A DNA stretch of 64,000 bases from Alteromonas sp. M12 (lineage in GTDB: Bacteria > Pseudomonadota > Gammaproteobacteria > Enterobacterales > Alteromonadaceae), in the NCBI RefSeq assembly GCF_037478005.1, contig NZ_CP144164.1:930001-994000 (forward strand). The letters are read 5' to 3'. The translations under genes and the position numbers were made by a program. The notes beneath the pieces are model-generated. The model did not search any database and was not told the DNA's origin. It saw only the letters and a list, made by a program, of their open reading frames with translations. Each line of letters starts with the position of its first letter. The first letter of the stretch is position 1. This document shows, in pieces, positions 36,294 through 47,171 of this stretch.

Positions 36294-37744
36294 TTAAGCC
36301 TGATAAAGCTAACTACCACGTACCGGAAATGCGTCGCATTAAACAAATTCATTTTATCGGAATTGGCGGAGCGGGTATGGGCGGTATAGCCGAAGTTTTG
36401 TTAAATGAAGGTTACGCAATTTCAGGTTCGGACCAACAAAATAATGGTATGACCCAGCGTTTGCAAAGCAAAGGTGCCAAGGTCTTTATTGGTCACCGTG
36501 AAGAAAACATTAAAAATGCCAATGTGGTGGTAGTGTCCAGTGCGATTGATCATACCAATCCGGAAATTATCGCTGCTAAAGAAGCAAGAGTACCTGTTAT
36601 TCGTCGAGCTGAAATGTTAGCGGAACTAATGCGCTTTAGACATGGCATTGCGGTTGCGGGAACCCATGGGAAGACCACAACTACCAGTTTACTGGCGACA
36701 ATCTTTGCTCAAGCCGAATTAGATCCTACATTTGTGATAGGTGGTCTATTAAACAGTGCTGGCACAAATGCCAAATTAGGTAGCAGCCGGTATTTGATTG
36801 CTGAAGCGGATGAAAGCGACGCGTCTTTTGTGCATCTGCAGCCAATGGTATCCATAGTGACCAATATTGAACCTGATCATATGGAAACTTATGACGGTGA
36901 TTTCCAGCGGATGCAAGACACCTATTTGGATTTTTTGCACAACTTACCCTTCTATGGTTTGGCGGTAATGTGTATAGATGATCCTGTAGTTCAAGCACTA
37001 TTGCCACGTGTGGGACGTAAAGTAATGACCTACGGTATAGACGAGCAAGCTGATGTGCGCGCGGTCAATATTGAGATGGGCTTTAATCAAAGTCGTTTTA
37101 CCGCGCAGCGCTCAGGACGTTCGGATTTGCAGGTGACCTTAAATATTGCCGGCAAACATAATATTTTAAATGCGTTATCGGCCATTGCTGTCGCCACAGA
37201 TGAAGGCGTTGAAGATCAGGCTATTGTCGATGCGTTAGGTGCTTTTGAAGGAATTGGTCGTCGTTTCGAACAACTAGGTTGTTTCGACACCGGAGAAGGT
37301 GAAGTGATTTTGGTTGATGATTATGGTCATCATCCTACGGAAGTGGCTGCGACCATTGCAGTTGCTCGCAATAACTGGCCAGATAAGCGATTAGTGATGG
37401 CCTATCAGCCCCATCGATTTACTCGTACTCGTGACTTATATGAAGACTTCGTGCGGGTGCTATCACAAGTTGACTGTTTGTTATTACTCGAAGTGTATTC
37501 TGCTGGAGAAGCGGCGATTGAAGGTGCTGATAGCAAGGCTTTATGTCGCTCTATAAGACAACGTGGGCAAATCGAGCCAATTTATGTGGCGAACAAAGAT
37601 GAGTTGCCCAAATTACTTTCAGAAGCGTTAAGAGATCAAGATGTTTTGATGACACAAGGAGCTGGAAATATTGGCCAGATAGCCAAATATTTGCAGTCGA
37701 TTGAATTAAGCAAAGAACGAATGAATACAGGGTTTGCCGAATGA
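36290..37744 (+). CDS. murC: UDP-MurNAc L-alanine ligase MurC
   Basis: A 484-residue Mur ligase adding the first amino acid, L-Ala, to UDP-MurNAc. Visible signatures: [17 protein letters not shown] (UDP-binding), [16 protein letters not shown] (ATP loop), EADESDASF and [11 protein letters not shown]. Length is normal for a gammaproteobacterial MurC. It overlaps ddlB by 4 nt. Confidence 0.98.
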   Translation: MIKPDKANYHVPEMRRIKQIHFIGIGGAGMGGIAEVLLNEGYAISGSDQQNNGMTQRLQSKGAKVFIGHREENIKNANVVVVSSAIDHTNPEIIAAKEARVPVIRRAEMLAELMRFRHGIAVAGTHGKTTTTSLLATIFAQAELDPTFVIGGLLNSAGTNAKLGSSRYLIAEADESDASFVHLQPMVSIVTNIEPDHMETYDGDFQRMQDTYLDFLHNLPFYGLAVMCIDDPVVQALLPRVGRKVMTYGIDEQADVRAVNIEMGFNQSRFTAQRSGRSDLQVTLNIAGKHNILNALSAIAVATDEGVEDQAIVDALGAFEGIGRRFEQLGCFDTGEGEVILVDDYGHHPTEVAATIAVARNNWPDKRLVMAYQPHRFTRTRDLYEDFVRVLSQVDCLLLLEVYSAGEAAIEGADSKALCRSIRQRGQIEPIYVANKDELPKLLSEALRDQDVLMTQGAGNIGQIAKYLQSIELSKERMNTGFAE

Positions 37745-38688
37745 CGCTTGGATTAAACATTGATGTAAAACAGTTTGGTAAAGTGGCCGTCTTATTTGGT
37801 GGTCATTCTGCCGAACGCGAAGTTTCTTTGCGTTCCGGAAATGCTGTTCTTAAAGCGCTGCAAAGTGCTGGCGTCGATGCCCATAAATTTGATCCTGCTG
37901 AACATCTGATAACAGAGCTTGTGGAACAAGGATTTAAGCGTGTGTTAATTATGCTGCACGGTCGTGGCGGCGAAGATGGCAGCATGCAAGGGGCGTTACA
38001 AGTTCTGCAATTGCCTTACACTGGCAGTGGGGTGTTAGGTTCTGCCCTAGCAATGGACAAAATTAAAACTAAACAAATTTGGCAAACATTGGGCTTACCA
38101 ACCGCAAATTATCAGATTGCTGAGAAAAGTAGCTTTGATGCAGGATCTTGCAGGGTTATAATGCAAGAGTTGGGGGACACAGTCATGGTTAAGCCTGCGC
38201 AGGAAGGTTCCAGCATAGGTATGACCAAAGTGACGAATGCTGCACAATTAGACGCTGCCATTCAAGACGCATTTAAATACGATAATAGCGTCTTGCTAGA
38301 GCGCTTCATTCATGGTCCAGAATACACAGTTACTATTTTAAATGGTAAAGCTTTGCCATCAATTCGTATGTCTACCCCACATACTTTTTATGATTATGAC
38401 GCAAAGTATCATTCTGATTCTACAGAATATTTTTGTCCTAGTGGGTTATCTATTGAAGATGAAAATAGGCTTGGTGAGCTAGCTCTCCAAGCCTTCGATG
38501 CTGTGTCAGGTATCGGTTGGGGACGGATTGATTTTATGCGTGACCAAAGTGGACAGTTTTATTTATTGGAGGCCAATACTGTACCAGGCATGACTGAAAA
38601 AAGTTTAGTGCCAATGGCAGCGAAACAGGCAGGAATGACCTTTGAGCAATTAGTGTTGGCAATATTGCAAACGGCGGATCAGCACTAG
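37741..38688 (+). CDS. ddlB: D-alanine-D-alanine ligase
   Basis: A 315-residue ATP-grasp ligase making D-Ala-D-Ala for MurF. The N-terminal [17 protein letters not shown], the ATP-grasp segment [16 protein letters not shown], and the metal and substrate motif [17 protein letters not shown] are clear. Its location between murC and ftsQ identifies it as the DdlB paralogue. The TAG stop shares its last base with the ftsQ GTG start. Confidence 0.97.
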   Translation: MTLGLNIDVKQFGKVAVLFGGHSAEREVSLRSGNAVLKALQSAGVDAHKFDPAEHLITELVEQGFKRVLIMLHGRGGEDGSMQGALQVLQLPYTGSGVLGSALAMDKIKTKQIWQTLGLPTANYQIAEKSSFDAGSCRVIMQELGDTVMVKPAQEGSSIGMTKVTNAAQLDAAIQDAFKYDNSVLLERFIHGPEYTVTILNGKALPSIRMSTPHTFYDYDAKYHSDSTEYFCPSGLSIEDENRLGELALQAFDAVSGIGWGRIDFMRDQSGQFYLLEANTVPGMTEKSLVPMAAKQAGMTFEQLVLAILQTADQH

Positions 38689-39434
38689 TGCAACAATTAG
38701 CCGACAATAGCCAGACTAATCGCCGCTATCAATTAGCTGGCATGGTCTTTTTGGCAGTTGTTTTGCTCAGTCTAGTTTATGCCATTTGGTGGTTAGACAA
38801 TTGGTTGGAAGATGCGCAAAGAGCACCAATAAACCAGGTTATTGTTAGTGGAAAAAGAGTAAATATTAAAGATGAGCTGATCGAAAATACCATTCGTTCA
38901 AAACATCCTGAAAGTTTTTTCGAAGTAGATGTGGATCGACTTCATCGGGAAATTGAAGCTTTACCTTGGGTTCATCGCGCATCCGTTCGCAAGCGTTGGC
39001 CGAATAGCTTGAATATTCATGTAGTGGAAGAGATCGCCAGTGCAAGATGGAATCGCGATTCGCTATTGAATCAATACGGTGAAATGTTTGATGCGCAGTT
39101 ACCAGATGCAATGTTGCCTGCTTTGTTCGGTCCCGGTGGCAGTGAGCAAACAGCATTGGATGGTTATCGTGATATGCAAACTTTACTTAACTCAGCCAGT
39201 TTGAGTATTGATGAATTATATCTAAGTGAGCGTTTTGCATGGAACTTACGTCTAAAAAATGGCATTCGACTTAACCTCGGACGCTCAGAATATGTAGATA
39301 GATTGCAACGTTTTGTCGACGTTTATCCACTGCTTAAAAAGCAAGATAAACAAGTAGATTACATTGACTTGCGCTACGACACGGGGTTAGCCGTGGGATG
39401 GAAAAGCGCATCAACAAATGAACAAGAGAGTTAG
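38688..39434 (+). CDS. ftsQ: Cell division protein FtsQ
   Basis: A 248-residue bitopic division protein: a membrane helix near residues 17-36 is followed by a POTRA domain (INQVIVSGKRVNIKDELIE) and the beta domain (LPWVHRASVRKRWPNSLNIH, then LNQYGEMFDA). It recruits FtsL and FtsB to the septum. GTG start at 38688 is coupled to the ddlB stop. Length is slightly shorter than the E. coli protein (276). Confidence 0.95.
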   Translation: MQQLADNSQTNRRYQLAGMVFLAVVLLSLVYAIWWLDNWLEDAQRAPINQVIVSGKRVNIKDELIENTIRSKHPESFFEVDVDRLHREIEALPWVHRASVRKRWPNSLNIHVVEEIASARWNRDSLLNQYGEMFDAQLPDAMLPALFGPGGSEQTALDGYRDMQTLLNSASLSIDELYLSERFAWNLRLKNGIRLNLGRSEYVDRLQRFVDVYPLLKKQDKQVDYIDLRYDTGLAVGWKSASTNEQES

Positions 39435-39455
39435 TTAAAGTGGGTAGCAAATAAT

Positions 39456-40685
39456 ATGTCTAAGGTGGCAGAAAGAAATCTAATCGTTGGCTTAGACATG
39501 GGCACAAGTAAAGTGAAAGCTGTGGTCGGAGAGATTCTTGACGACGGTGATATCAGCATTGTCGGTGTTGGCACTCATTCAGCCAAAGGTATGGATAAAG
39601 GTGGCGTCAACGACTTGAACTTGCTTGTACAGTCTGTGCAACGAGCTGTAGGCGAAATGGAGTTGATGGCTGATTGTCGCGTATCTTCTGTGTTTATGTC
39701 GATATCTGGTCGTCATGTGAAGTGTCAAAACGAAAGCGGCATGGTACCGATTAATAATCAGGAAGTGACCCAAGATGATGTTGACAACGTCGTACATGCG
39801 GCTCGTTCAGTGCCTATTGCATTAGAGCGTCGTTTGTTACATGTGCTCCCTCAGGAGTACACCATCGATGTGCAAGAAGGGATAAAAAACCCTATTGGTA
39901 TGTCTGGTGTTCGAATGGAAGCCAGAGCACACATTATTACTTGCGCTGATGATATGGCGAAGAATTTAGTGAAATGTGTTGAGCGCTGTGAACTCAATGC
40001 AGATCAAATGATATTTTCAGCATTGGCCTCAAGTTACGCAGTTTTAACTGATGATGAAAAAGAATTGGGTGTTTGTGTTGTTGATATCGGTGGTGGAACC
40101 ATAGACATGGTGGTGTACACCGATGGTGCTATTCGTCATACCGCGGTTATACCGGTGGCAGGAAATCAAATCACCAGTGATATCGCTAAGATATTTAGAA
40201 CCCCGATCAATCATGCTGAAGAGATAAAAATTAACTATGCCTGCGCGCTGCGCGACATGGTGAGTATGGAAGAACAAATACAAGTGCCAAGTGTCGGTGG
40301 GCGTCCATCAAGAATGATGTCTAGACACACTTTGGCTGAGGTGATTGAGCCTCGTTATCAAGAATTGTTTGAATTGATCCATGAAGAGATCAAAGCCAGT
40401 GGGTTGGAAGAGCAAATTGCCGCTGGAATAGTGTTAACTGGCGGCTCGGCCAAAATGGAAGGTGCCGTTGAATTTGCTGAAGAATTGTTTCAAATGCCAG
40501 TTCGAGTTGGAGAACCCATTGGCATGAAAGGATTATCTGAATACGTTGAAGATGCGAGTTTCGCAACTGCAGTGGGATTATTGCAATATGGCAAAGAATC
40601 CATGCAATCGAAATCTGCGCAAAAAGCCGGCTCCAGTGAAGGATTATGGCATCGTGTTCAAAGTTGGTTTAAGGGGGAATTCTGA
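39456..40685 (+). CDS. ftsA: Cell division protein FtsA
   Basis: A 409-residue actin-like ATPase that tethers FtsZ to the membrane. Phosphate-binding LDMGTSKVKAVVGE, the 1C subdomain region, VVDIGGGTIDMVVY and LTGGSAKMEG are visible. The C-terminus (WHRVQSWFKGEF) is the amphipathic membrane-targeting helix. It lies 21 nt after ftsQ and 84 nt before ftsZ; the latter gap may hold an ftsZ promoter or leader. Confidence 0.97.
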   Translation: MSKVAERNLIVGLDMGTSKVKAVVGEILDDGDISIVGVGTHSAKGMDKGGVNDLNLLVQSVQRAVGEMELMADCRVSSVFMSISGRHVKCQNESGMVPINNQEVTQDDVDNVVHAARSVPIALERRLLHVLPQEYTIDVQEGIKNPIGMSGVRMEARAHIITCADDMAKNLVKCVERCELNADQMIFSALASSYAVLTDDEKELGVCVVDIGGGTIDMVVYTDGAIRHTAVIPVAGNQITSDIAKIFRTPINHAEEIKINYACALRDMVSMEEQIQVPSVGGRPSRMMSRHTLAEVIEPRYQELFELIHEEIKASGLEEQIAAGIVLTGGSAKMEGAVEFAEELFQMPVRVGEPIGMKGLSEYVEDASFATAVGLLQYGKESMQSKSAQKAGSSEGLWHRVQSWFKGEF

Positions 40686-40769
40686 GGATGGAAATATCTC
40701 GGGATCTTAAAAAATTGAACGTGGGTGTTAACGACTCATGTTTTATCGCGCAAAAATCGGAGAAAAATA

Positions 40770-41936
40770 ATGTTTGAATTAATGGATAGTCACAGCGAAG
40801 AAGCTGTCATCAAGGTTATCGGCGTCGGCGGCGGCGGTGGCAATGCAATTGAGCACATGGTTTCGCAAAGTATTGAAGGTGTAGAGTTTATTGCGGTAAA
40901 CACTGACGCCCAAGTTTTGCGTAGTTCATCTGCTAACCTCACTTTACAAATCGGCTCAGGTGTCACTAAGGGGCTAGGAGCTGGTGCTAACCCAAATATA
41001 GGTCGCCAAGCTGCAGAGGAAGACCGTGAAAATATTCGTCAAGCCCTTGAAGGTGCTGACATGGTATTTATTACCGCTGGAATGGGCGGTGGAACAGGTA
41101 CAGGTGCTGCACCAGAAGTGGCTAAAGTGGCTAAAGAATTAGGCATTTTGACAGTTGCTGTTGTGACCAAACCGTTTCCGTTTGAAGGTAAAAAACGTAC
41201 AGAATTCGCTGATCAAGGTATTGAAGAGTTATCAAAATACGTTGATTCATTAATTACTATTCCTAACGAAAAGTTATTGAAAGTAATGGGGCGTGGTACG
41301 CCATTGCTTAAAGCTTTTAGCGAAGCCAATGATGTGTTACGTGGTGCGGTTCAGGGTATTGCCGAGCTAATCACGCGTCCAGGTTTGATAAACGTTGACT
41401 TTGCAGACGTGAAAACTGTGATGTCTGAAATGGGTACAGCGATGATGGGAAGTGGCTCTGCTAAAGGTGAAGACCGTGCAGAAGAAGCGTCTGAAGCGGC
41501 TATTGCTTGTCCATTGTTGGAAGATATCGATCTATCTGGTGCCCGCGGTATTTTGGTTAATATCACTGCTGGTCCTGACTTTGCGATTGATGAGTTTGAA
41601 ACAGTTGGTAATGCGGTTAAAGCCTTTGCCTCTGAAAATGCAACCGTCGTTGTAGGTACCGTTATTGATATGGATATGAGTGATGAATTGCGAGTAACCG
41701 TTGTGGCTACAGGCATTGGTGCAGAACGTAAACCAGATATCTCATTGGTTAGCAGTCAAGGCTCACGGGTATCAGCGGAAGCAAAACAATTCAAATTACA
41801 GCCTGATGGCGGTGATCGAATTGGTAATACAGCCACTGATATGAATAAAGCTGTCGCAACCGAAGAAAAAACGGAAGCCAATACTGATTATGAGTATTTG
41901 GATATTCCTGCATTTTTACGCAAGCAGGCAGACTGA
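40770..41936 (+). CDS. ftsZ: Cell division GTPase FtsZ
   Basis: A 388-residue tubulin-like GTPase that forms the Z ring. The tubulin signature [10 protein letters not shown] lies near residue 107, NTDAQVL and the T7 loop NVDFADVK are present, and the conserved C-terminal peptide [13 protein letters not shown] binds FtsA and ZipA. The open frame extends to 40725, but ATG 40770, after CGGAG at about 40758, is the expected start (MFELMDS). Confidence 0.98.
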   Translation: MFELMDSHSEEAVIKVIGVGGGGGNAIEHMVSQSIEGVEFIAVNTDAQVLRSSSANLTLQIGSGVTKGLGAGANPNIGRQAAEEDRENIRQALEGADMVFITAGMGGGTGTGAAPEVAKVAKELGILTVAVVTKPFPFEGKKRTEFADQGIEELSKYVDSLITIPNEKLLKVMGRGTPLLKAFSEANDVLRGAVQGIAELITRPGLINVDFADVKTVMSEMGTAMMGSGSAKGEDRAEEASEAAIACPLLEDIDLSGARGILVNITAGPDFAIDEFETVGNAVKAFASENATVVVGTVIDMDMSDELRVTVVATGIGAERKPDISLVSSQGSRVSAEAKQFKLQPDGGDRIGNTATDMNKAVATEEKTEANTDYEYLDIPAFLRKQAD

Positions 41937-42124
41937 TTTTTCGCCGATTTTGAATTTTTGGGCGAATTAGTGGTCATAGCTAGATAGATAATTACGAATT
42001 TTTGAAAGCTTAAAAACGCGAAGGGTTATACTGTGCTTGGTCATAAGGTGATAGATGTCGAATGTGAAATTGACAATATTACTGACTAGATGTGAAAGTG
42101 CGGTTTAACAAATATGACAGATTT

Positions 42125-42153
42125 TTGACATTAGACCAGTTGGTCAGTATAAT
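42125..42153 (+). promoter_or_regulatory. Perfect sigma-70 consensus promoter for lpxC, with internal dyad
   Basis: TTGACA at 42125-42130 and TATAAT at 42148-42153 are separated by exactly 17 nt, a full consensus promoter 50 nt upstream of lpxC. The spacer contains the small dyad GACCA-GT-TGGTC (42134-42145), which could be a repressor site that tempers such a strong promoter. Confidence 0.9.
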
Positions 42154-42203
42154 ACGCGCCGGTTTTTAGCTGATATAATGTTTTTGGGATAGGCAACAGT
42201 TAG

Positions 42204-43118
42204 ATGATAAAGCAACGCACAATCAAACATGCTGTGCAAGAAACAGGGATAGGTCTGCACAAAGGTGAAAAGGTCTCCATGACTCTCCGGCCTGCGCCGG
42301 CGAATACTGGTATTGTATTTCGCCGCATAGATCTTGAGCCCCATGTGGATATTCCTGCCAAAGCGAATGCTGTAGGCGACACAGTGCTGTGTACCTGTTT
42401 GAGTAATGAAAACGGGGTATCAATCTATACTGTTGAGCATTTATCCTCAGCCCTGGCTGGTTTAGGCATCGATAACATTATTGTTGAAGTAGACAGTAAT
42501 GAACTTCCGATTATGGACGGCAGCGCGAGTCCGTTCATTTTCTTGCTGCAATCAGCGGGTATTGAAGAGCTAAATGCACCCAAAAAGTTCATTCGTATTA
42601 TTAAACACATACGTGTTGAAGACGGCGATAAGTGGGCGGAGTTTCATCCTTACGATGGCTTCAGAGTGGATTTCAAAATTGATTTTGAACACCCTGTTAT
42701 TAGTCAAACTCGTCAACACATTGTGATGGATTTTGATGCATCCTCTTACGTTGATCAGGTAAGTCGAGCCAGAACTTTTGGTTTTATGCGCGACTTCGAA
42801 TACATGAATGCCAATAATTTGGCCTTGGGCGGCAGCATGGAAAATGCAGTTGCTCTGGATGAATACCGAGTGTTGAATCCTGAAGGTTTACGTTATCAAG
42901 ATGAGTTTTTGAAACATAAAATTCTTGATGCGGTAGGCGATTTATACCTGGGAGCTCACAGTATTGTTGGTGAGTTGAAAGCATACAAATCAGGTCATGG
43001 TCTAAATAACAAGCTACTCAATGCGATGTTAAATGACCAGACTTGCTGGGAATATGTAACGTACGAAAATCAAGATGAAGTCCCCATTCATTTTGCATCT
43101 GCAGTTTTAGCAAATTAG
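42204..43118 (+). CDS. lpxC: UDP-3-O-acyl-N-acetylglucosamine deacetylase LpxC
   Basis: A 304-residue zinc deacetylase catalysing the committed step of lipid A synthesis. Zinc ligands are seen in [11 protein letters not shown] (His), [12 protein letters not shown] (His and Asp), and the catalytic His of [10 protein letters not shown]. The N-terminus starts [21 protein letters not shown] as usual. It has its own consensus promoter and a strong terminator, so it is a single-gene unit after ftsZ. Confidence 0.98.
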   Translation: MIKQRTIKHAVQETGIGLHKGEKVSMTLRPAPANTGIVFRRIDLEPHVDIPAKANAVGDTVLCTCLSNENGVSIYTVEHLSSALAGLGIDNIIVEVDSNELPIMDGSASPFIFLLQSAGIEELNAPKKFIRIIKHIRVEDGDKWAEFHPYDGFRVDFKIDFEHPVISQTRQHIVMDFDASSYVDQVSRARTFGFMRDFEYMNANNLALGGSMENAVALDEYRVLNPEGLRYQDEFLKHKILDAVGDLYLGAHSIVGELKAYKSGHGLNNKLLNAMLNDQTCWEYVTYENQDEVPIHFASAVLAN

Positions 43119-43130
43119 CTATTGAACATC

Positions 43131-43157
43131 AAAATGCCGCATCTGCGGCATTTTTTA
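43131..43157 (+). terminator. Rho-independent terminator of lpxC
   Basis: A 10-bp perfect stem AAAATGCCGC/GCGGCATTTT with an ATCT loop is followed by a T-run. It lies 12 nt after the lpxC stop codon. Confidence 0.93.
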
Positions 43158-43195
43158 GTTTAGCATCTGGCTAAAAGAACAAAACACTTCATATA

Positions 43196-43229
43196 AATAC
43201 CTTGATAACCTAATGTTCTACAAGGTATT
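43196..43229. repeat. Perfect 9-bp inverted repeat upstream of the M23 peptidase gene
   Basis: AATACCTTG at 43196-43204 and CAAGGTATT at 43221-43229 are exact inverted arms around a 16-nt AT-rich spacer. It is not followed by a T-run, so a terminator is unlikely. It could be an operator with half-sites about 2.5 turns apart (25 bp centre to centre) or an mRNA hairpin in the leader of the peptidase gene. Confidence 0.35.
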
Positions 43230-43404
43230 GTTTGGGGTTAGAAAAAAACGAAATGCAGCTTGGCGAAAAATAACGAACAAAAAGCCAATGAAACTGTATG
43301 AAAAGTAATCGGTTGGATTGTTTCCAGATACCTATTAGAGCTATTAACCTAGGGCTAACAGGTTTAGTATCCATTCCAGCTAAATAATCACGAGAATACC
43401 TTAC

Positions 43405-44307
43405 ATGAGTTTAACACTACATTATAAAGGCAAATCAACGGAGTTTTCCTATCACATAGGAAAGCGGCGATTGGTTGTCGGCTTTGTTTTGGTATGCGGG
43501 CTGGTTATGCTTTCAAGTCGCACTAATCATAAGATTGATGAGTCTCATGCTCGTATAGAGTATGCAAAAAGCGGCTTTATTGAGCAAAAACGAGACGTAT
43601 CAGAGCTAAAATCAGCAACAGAACAACAATTAGCTGGCATTATGCTTAATTTGGCAGACGTGCAAAGCCAGATTCAACGTGTCAATGCGTTAGGGGCAAG
43701 GTTGGTAGAACAAGCTGGTTTAAATCAAGATGAGTTTGGCTTCCACGAGTTGAGTAGTGTTGGTGGTCCAATCACCGATTCAGTTATTACTATTCAAGGC
43801 AGTAATGAGTTGCTGGAGCGCATTGATTCGATGCTTGAAAGCTTAGATAGTAAAACTCAACAACTTGCAGCCCTTGAATCCATCATGATGAATCACCATA
43901 TAGACGATCAGACTCATTTAGAAGGGCGTCCAATCACCTCAGGGTGGTTATCTTCATACTATGGTGTGCGGAAAGACCCATTTAGTGGCTTGCCGACAAT
44001 GCATAAAGGTCTCGATTTTGCTGGCAAACAAGGTGACGCTGTTGTGTCTACTGGAGCTGGCCTAGTAACATGGGCGGGGGAGCGATATGGTTATGGTCAA
44101 TTAGTTGAGATTGATCATGGCAATGGTCTTGTCACACGTTATGGTCACAATCAAGGCATAAGTGTTAAGATTGGGGATGTGGTCACCAAAGGCCAAGAAA
44201 TAGCCCTTATGGGAAGTACCGGACGGTCAACAGGCGTTCATGTGCATTACGAAGTGATTAAAAACGGCAAGCAGCAAGATCCGTTGCCGTTTGTTTATCG
44301 AAAGTGA
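43405..44307 (+). CDS. M23-family (LytM) metallopeptidase
   Basis: A 300-residue inner-membrane-anchored protein: a membrane helix near residues 23-39, a coiled-coil periplasmic stretch, and a C-terminal LytM/M23 domain. Metal-site residues are intact (MHKGLDFAG with His and Asp, and HVHYEV with the HxH pair), so it is probably an active peptidoglycan endopeptidase rather than an EnvC/NlpD-type degenerate activator. In E. coli secM lies at this position before secA. A terminator separates this gene from secA. Confidence 0.9.
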   Translation: MSLTLHYKGKSTEFSYHIGKRRLVVGFVLVCGLVMLSSRTNHKIDESHARIEYAKSGFIEQKRDVSELKSATEQQLAGIMLNLADVQSQIQRVNALGARLVEQAGLNQDEFGFHELSSVGGPITDSVITIQGSNELLERIDSMLESLDSKTQQLAALESIMMNHHIDDQTHLEGRPITSGWLSSYYGVRKDPFSGLPTMHKGLDFAGKQGDAVVSTGAGLVTWAGERYGYGQLVEIDHGNGLVTRYGHNQGISVKIGDVVTKGQEIALMGSTGRSTGVHVHYEVIKNGKQQDPLPFVYRK

Positions 44308-44334
44308 TAAGTGATTTAACCACGTAAATTTGAA

Positions 44335-44362
44335 AATCGGCTCCATTGGGAGCCGATTGTTT
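44335..44362 (+). terminator. Rho-independent terminator between M23 peptidase and secA
   Basis: The stem AATCGGCTCC/GGAGCCGATT (44335-44344 with 44349-44358) around an ATTG loop is followed by GTTTT. It lies 28 nt after the peptidase stop and 33 nt before the secA ATG, so secA must be transcribed by readthrough or from a promoter close to this hairpin. Confidence 0.8.
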
Positions 44363-44394
44363 TATCTCTCTATTAGATTGGAAGCTGTAAATCG

Positions 44395-47115
44395 ATGTTT
44401 TCGAGTATATTCAGAAAAATTTTCGGTAGTCGTAATGACCGCCTGCTAAAAAAACTTAACAAACGTGTTGTCGAAATTAACGCCTTAGAGCCTGAGTTCG
44501 AAGCCTTGGACGATGAGCAGCTTAAAGCTAAAACGGTTGAGTTTAAGCAACGCATTCAAGATGGCGTTAGTCTAGATGACATCATGGTTGAAGCTTTTGC
44601 TGTTGTAAGAGAAGCCAGTAAACGGGTTTTCTCGATGCGTCATTTTGATGTGCAAATGGTCGGTGGCCAAGTGCTGCATGAAGGTAAAATTGCTGAGATG
44701 CGTACCGGTGAGGGTAAAACCCTTACTTCTACGTTGCCTGCTTATTTGAATGGTTTATCTGGTAAGGGCGTGCATGTTATTACCGTAAACGATTACTTGG
44801 CTAAACGTGATGCTGATTGGAGTCGTCCATTATTTGAATTCCTCGGTTTGACAGTGGGTTGTAATGTTCCTGGTATGTCTCATGCTGAGAAAAAAGAAGC
44901 CTACGCAGCGGATATTACTTACGGTACCAACAACGAATTTGGTTTCGATTATCTTCGCGACAATATGGCGTTTAGTCCCAATGACCGAGTGCAAAAGAAA
45001 CTGTATTTTGCAGTAATAGATGAAGTTGATTCCATTCTGATTGATGAAGCCAGAACACCGCTTATTATATCTGGTCAGGCGGAAGACAGTTCAGAGTTAT
45101 ATCGCCAAATTAACTTAATTATTCCACATTTAGTGCAGCAAGCTGACGAAGATAAAGAAGGCGATGAAGCGGGCCGTGAAGGTGAAGGTGATTTCACCAT
45201 CGATGAAAAAGGTAAGCAAATTCACTTAACTGAACGTGGTCAGATTCACGTTGAAGAAATACTCAAAGAAAACGGTATCTTGCCGCAGGATGAATCATTA
45301 TTCGCAGCTTCAAATATTTCTTTACTGCATCACGTTAATGCTGCTTTGAGAGCCCATAAATTATTTAATAAAGACGTTGACTACATAGTCAATGGCGACG
45401 AGATAGTCATTGTTGATGAACATACCGGCCGTACTATGGAAGGACGCCGTTGGTCAGAAGGTTTGCATCAGGCTGTTGAAGCTAAAGAAGGTGTGAAAAT
45501 TCAAAACGAAAACCAAACACTTGCCTCAATAACGTTCCAGAACTACTTCCGACTTTATGAAAAACTGGCAGGTATGACGGGGACAGCTGATACTGAAGCA
45601 TTTGAGTTTAACCATATTTATGGTTTGGAAACTGTGGTTATTCCAACCAACAAACCTATGCTTCGTGACGATAAAGCAGACTTAATTTACCTAACTGCCG
45701 AAGAGAAATACGAAGCGATAGTTGAAGACATAAAAGAATGTGTTAAACGCGGTCAACCAACTTTGGTGGGTACAGTTTCCATTGAAAATTCAGAGTTGCT
45801 TTCGCGAGTCTTGAAAAAAGCTAAGATTCCCCATGAAGTATTGAACGCCAAACAACATTTGCGTGAAGCCGATATTGTCGCACAGGCAGGTCGTCCTGGT
45901 GCGGTGACAATAGCGACTAACATGGCTGGTCGTGGTACAGATATAGTGTTGGGTGGTAACTGGCAATCTGAAGTTGCAAAAATACATGACCCTAAACCTG
46001 AAAAAGTAGCCAAAATCAAAGCGCAGTGGGAAGAAGATCACAAGAAAGTTATTGAAGCTGGTGGACTACATATCATTGGTACTGAGCGTCACGAATCAAG
46101 ACGTATTGATAATCAATTACGTGGTCGTTCTGGTCGTCAAGGTGACCCAGGTTCTTCACGTTTCTATCTATCTTTAGAAGATGCACTAATGCGTATTTTT
46201 GCTTCTGAAAAAATGGGCAATATGATGAAACGCTTAGGCATGGAACACGGTGAAGCTATTGAACACCCTTGGGTGACGCGTGCCATCGAAAATGCGCAAC
46301 GTAAAGTTGAAGGACGCAACTTCGATATGCGTAAACAGCTTTTAGAATATGATGATGTAGCCAATGATCAACGTAAAGTAATTTATGAACAACGTAATGA
46401 GTTGTTAGATGAAGGTGAAATCAGTGAAACCATTCAGGCAATCAGAGAAGATGTAGTCAATAGTGTTATTGACGACTACATACCGCCTCAATCTCTTGAA
46501 GAGATGTGGGATGTTGCCGGTTTAGAAGAGCGTATTCAAGGTGACTTCTTATTGGAATTACCCATCCAGAAGTGGCTAGATGAAGACGACAAATTATTCG
46601 AAGAAAAGCTACGTGAACGTATCCATGCCGGTGTAAATGACGCCTACAAAGAAAAAGAAGAGGCGGTTGGTGCAGATGTTATGCGTCAATTTGAAAAAGC
46701 AGTCATGTTGCAAAATCTGGATAGTTCGTGGAAAGAACATTTGGCTGCGATGGATCATTTACGCCAAGGTATTCATTTACGAGGTTATGCTCAGAAAAAT
46801 CCAAAACAAGAATACAAACGTGAATCTTTCCAACTGTTTTCTGAGATGCTAGAGAATCTTAAAGTCGAAGTGATCAACATTCTTAGCAAGGTACGGGTTA
46901 AAGCCGAATCTGATGTTGAAGCAGTTGAAGAGCAACGTAGGCAAGCCGATGAAGTTCAAAAGAGTTACGAACATGAATCGCCAAATGAGCCAGAGCAAAG
47001 TGCTAACGCTGGACCTACAACAACAGTGCGTGAAGGCGCTAAAGTTGGCCGTAATGATCCCTGTCCTTGTGGTTCAGGTAAAAAATACAAGCAGTGTCAC
47101 GGTAAACTAAGTTAA
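44395..47115 (+). CDS. secA: Preprotein translocase ATPase SecA
   Basis: A 906-residue motor ATPase that drives preproteins through SecYEG. Walker A is MRTGEGKTL near residue 103, the DEAD-type box is [15 protein letters not shown], and the helicase motifs [16 protein letters not shown] and [15 protein letters not shown] are present. The C-terminal zinc motif [14 protein letters not shown] (SecB and phospholipid binding) is intact. No secM-like arrest peptide gene is seen upstream; the preceding gene is an M23 peptidase. Confidence 0.98.
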   Translation: MFSSIFRKIFGSRNDRLLKKLNKRVVEINALEPEFEALDDEQLKAKTVEFKQRIQDGVSLDDIMVEAFAVVREASKRVFSMRHFDVQMVGGQVLHEGKIAEMRTGEGKTLTSTLPAYLNGLSGKGVHVITVNDYLAKRDADWSRPLFEFLGLTVGCNVPGMSHAEKKEAYAADITYGTNNEFGFDYLRDNMAFSPNDRVQKKLYFAVIDEVDSILIDEARTPLIISGQAEDSSELYRQINLIIPHLVQQADEDKEGDEAGREGEGDFTIDEKGKQIHLTERGQIHVEEILKENGILPQDESLFAASNISLLHHVNAALRAHKLFNKDVDYIVNGDEIVIVDEHTGRTMEGRRWSEGLHQAVEAKEGVKIQNENQTLASITFQNYFRLYEKLAGMTGTADTEAFEFNHIYGLETVVIPTNKPMLRDDKADLIYLTAEEKYEAIVEDIKECVKRGQPTLVGTVSIENSELLSRVLKKAKIPHEVLNAKQHLREADIVAQAGRPGAVTIATNMAGRGTDIVLGGNWQSEVAKIHDPKPEKVAKIKAQWEEDHKKVIEAGGLHIIGTERHESRRIDNQLRGRSGRQGDPGSSRFYLSLEDALMRIFASEKMGNMMKRLGMEHGEAIEHPWVTRAIENAQRKVEGRNFDMRKQLLEYDDVANDQRKVIYEQRNELLDEGEISETIQAIREDVVNSVIDDYIPPQSLEEMWDVAGLEERIQGDFLLELPIQKWLDEDDKLFEEKLRERIHAGVNDAYKEKEEAVGADVMRQFEKAVMLQNLDSSWKEHLAAMDHLRQGIHLRGYAQKNPKQEYKRESFQLFSEMLENLKVEVINILSKVRVKAESDVEAVEEQRRQADEVQKSYEHESPNEPEQSANAGPTTTVREGAKVGRNDPCPCGSGKKYKQCHGKLS

Positions 47116-47131
47116 CCTTATTTGAATATAT

Positions 47132-47157
47132 AAAAAGGGCATTTTTGCCCTTTTTTT
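47132..47157 (+). terminator. Rho-independent terminator of secA
   Basis: The stem AAAAAGGGCA/TGCCCTTTTT with a TTTT loop is followed by further T residues. It ends just before mutT, which therefore needs readthrough or its own start signal. Confidence 0.9.
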
Positions 47158-47171
47158 GTGGAAATTAACGA

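Noticed and set aside
40725..40769. Longer start for ftsZ
   Set aside because: The extra 15 residues are not part of FtsZ; ATG 40770 has CGGAG upstream and gives the canonical N-terminus.
42134..42145. FadR-type operator in the lpxC promoter
   Set aside because: Only half of the FadR pattern is matched and the arms are in the opposite orientation, so no regulator is named.
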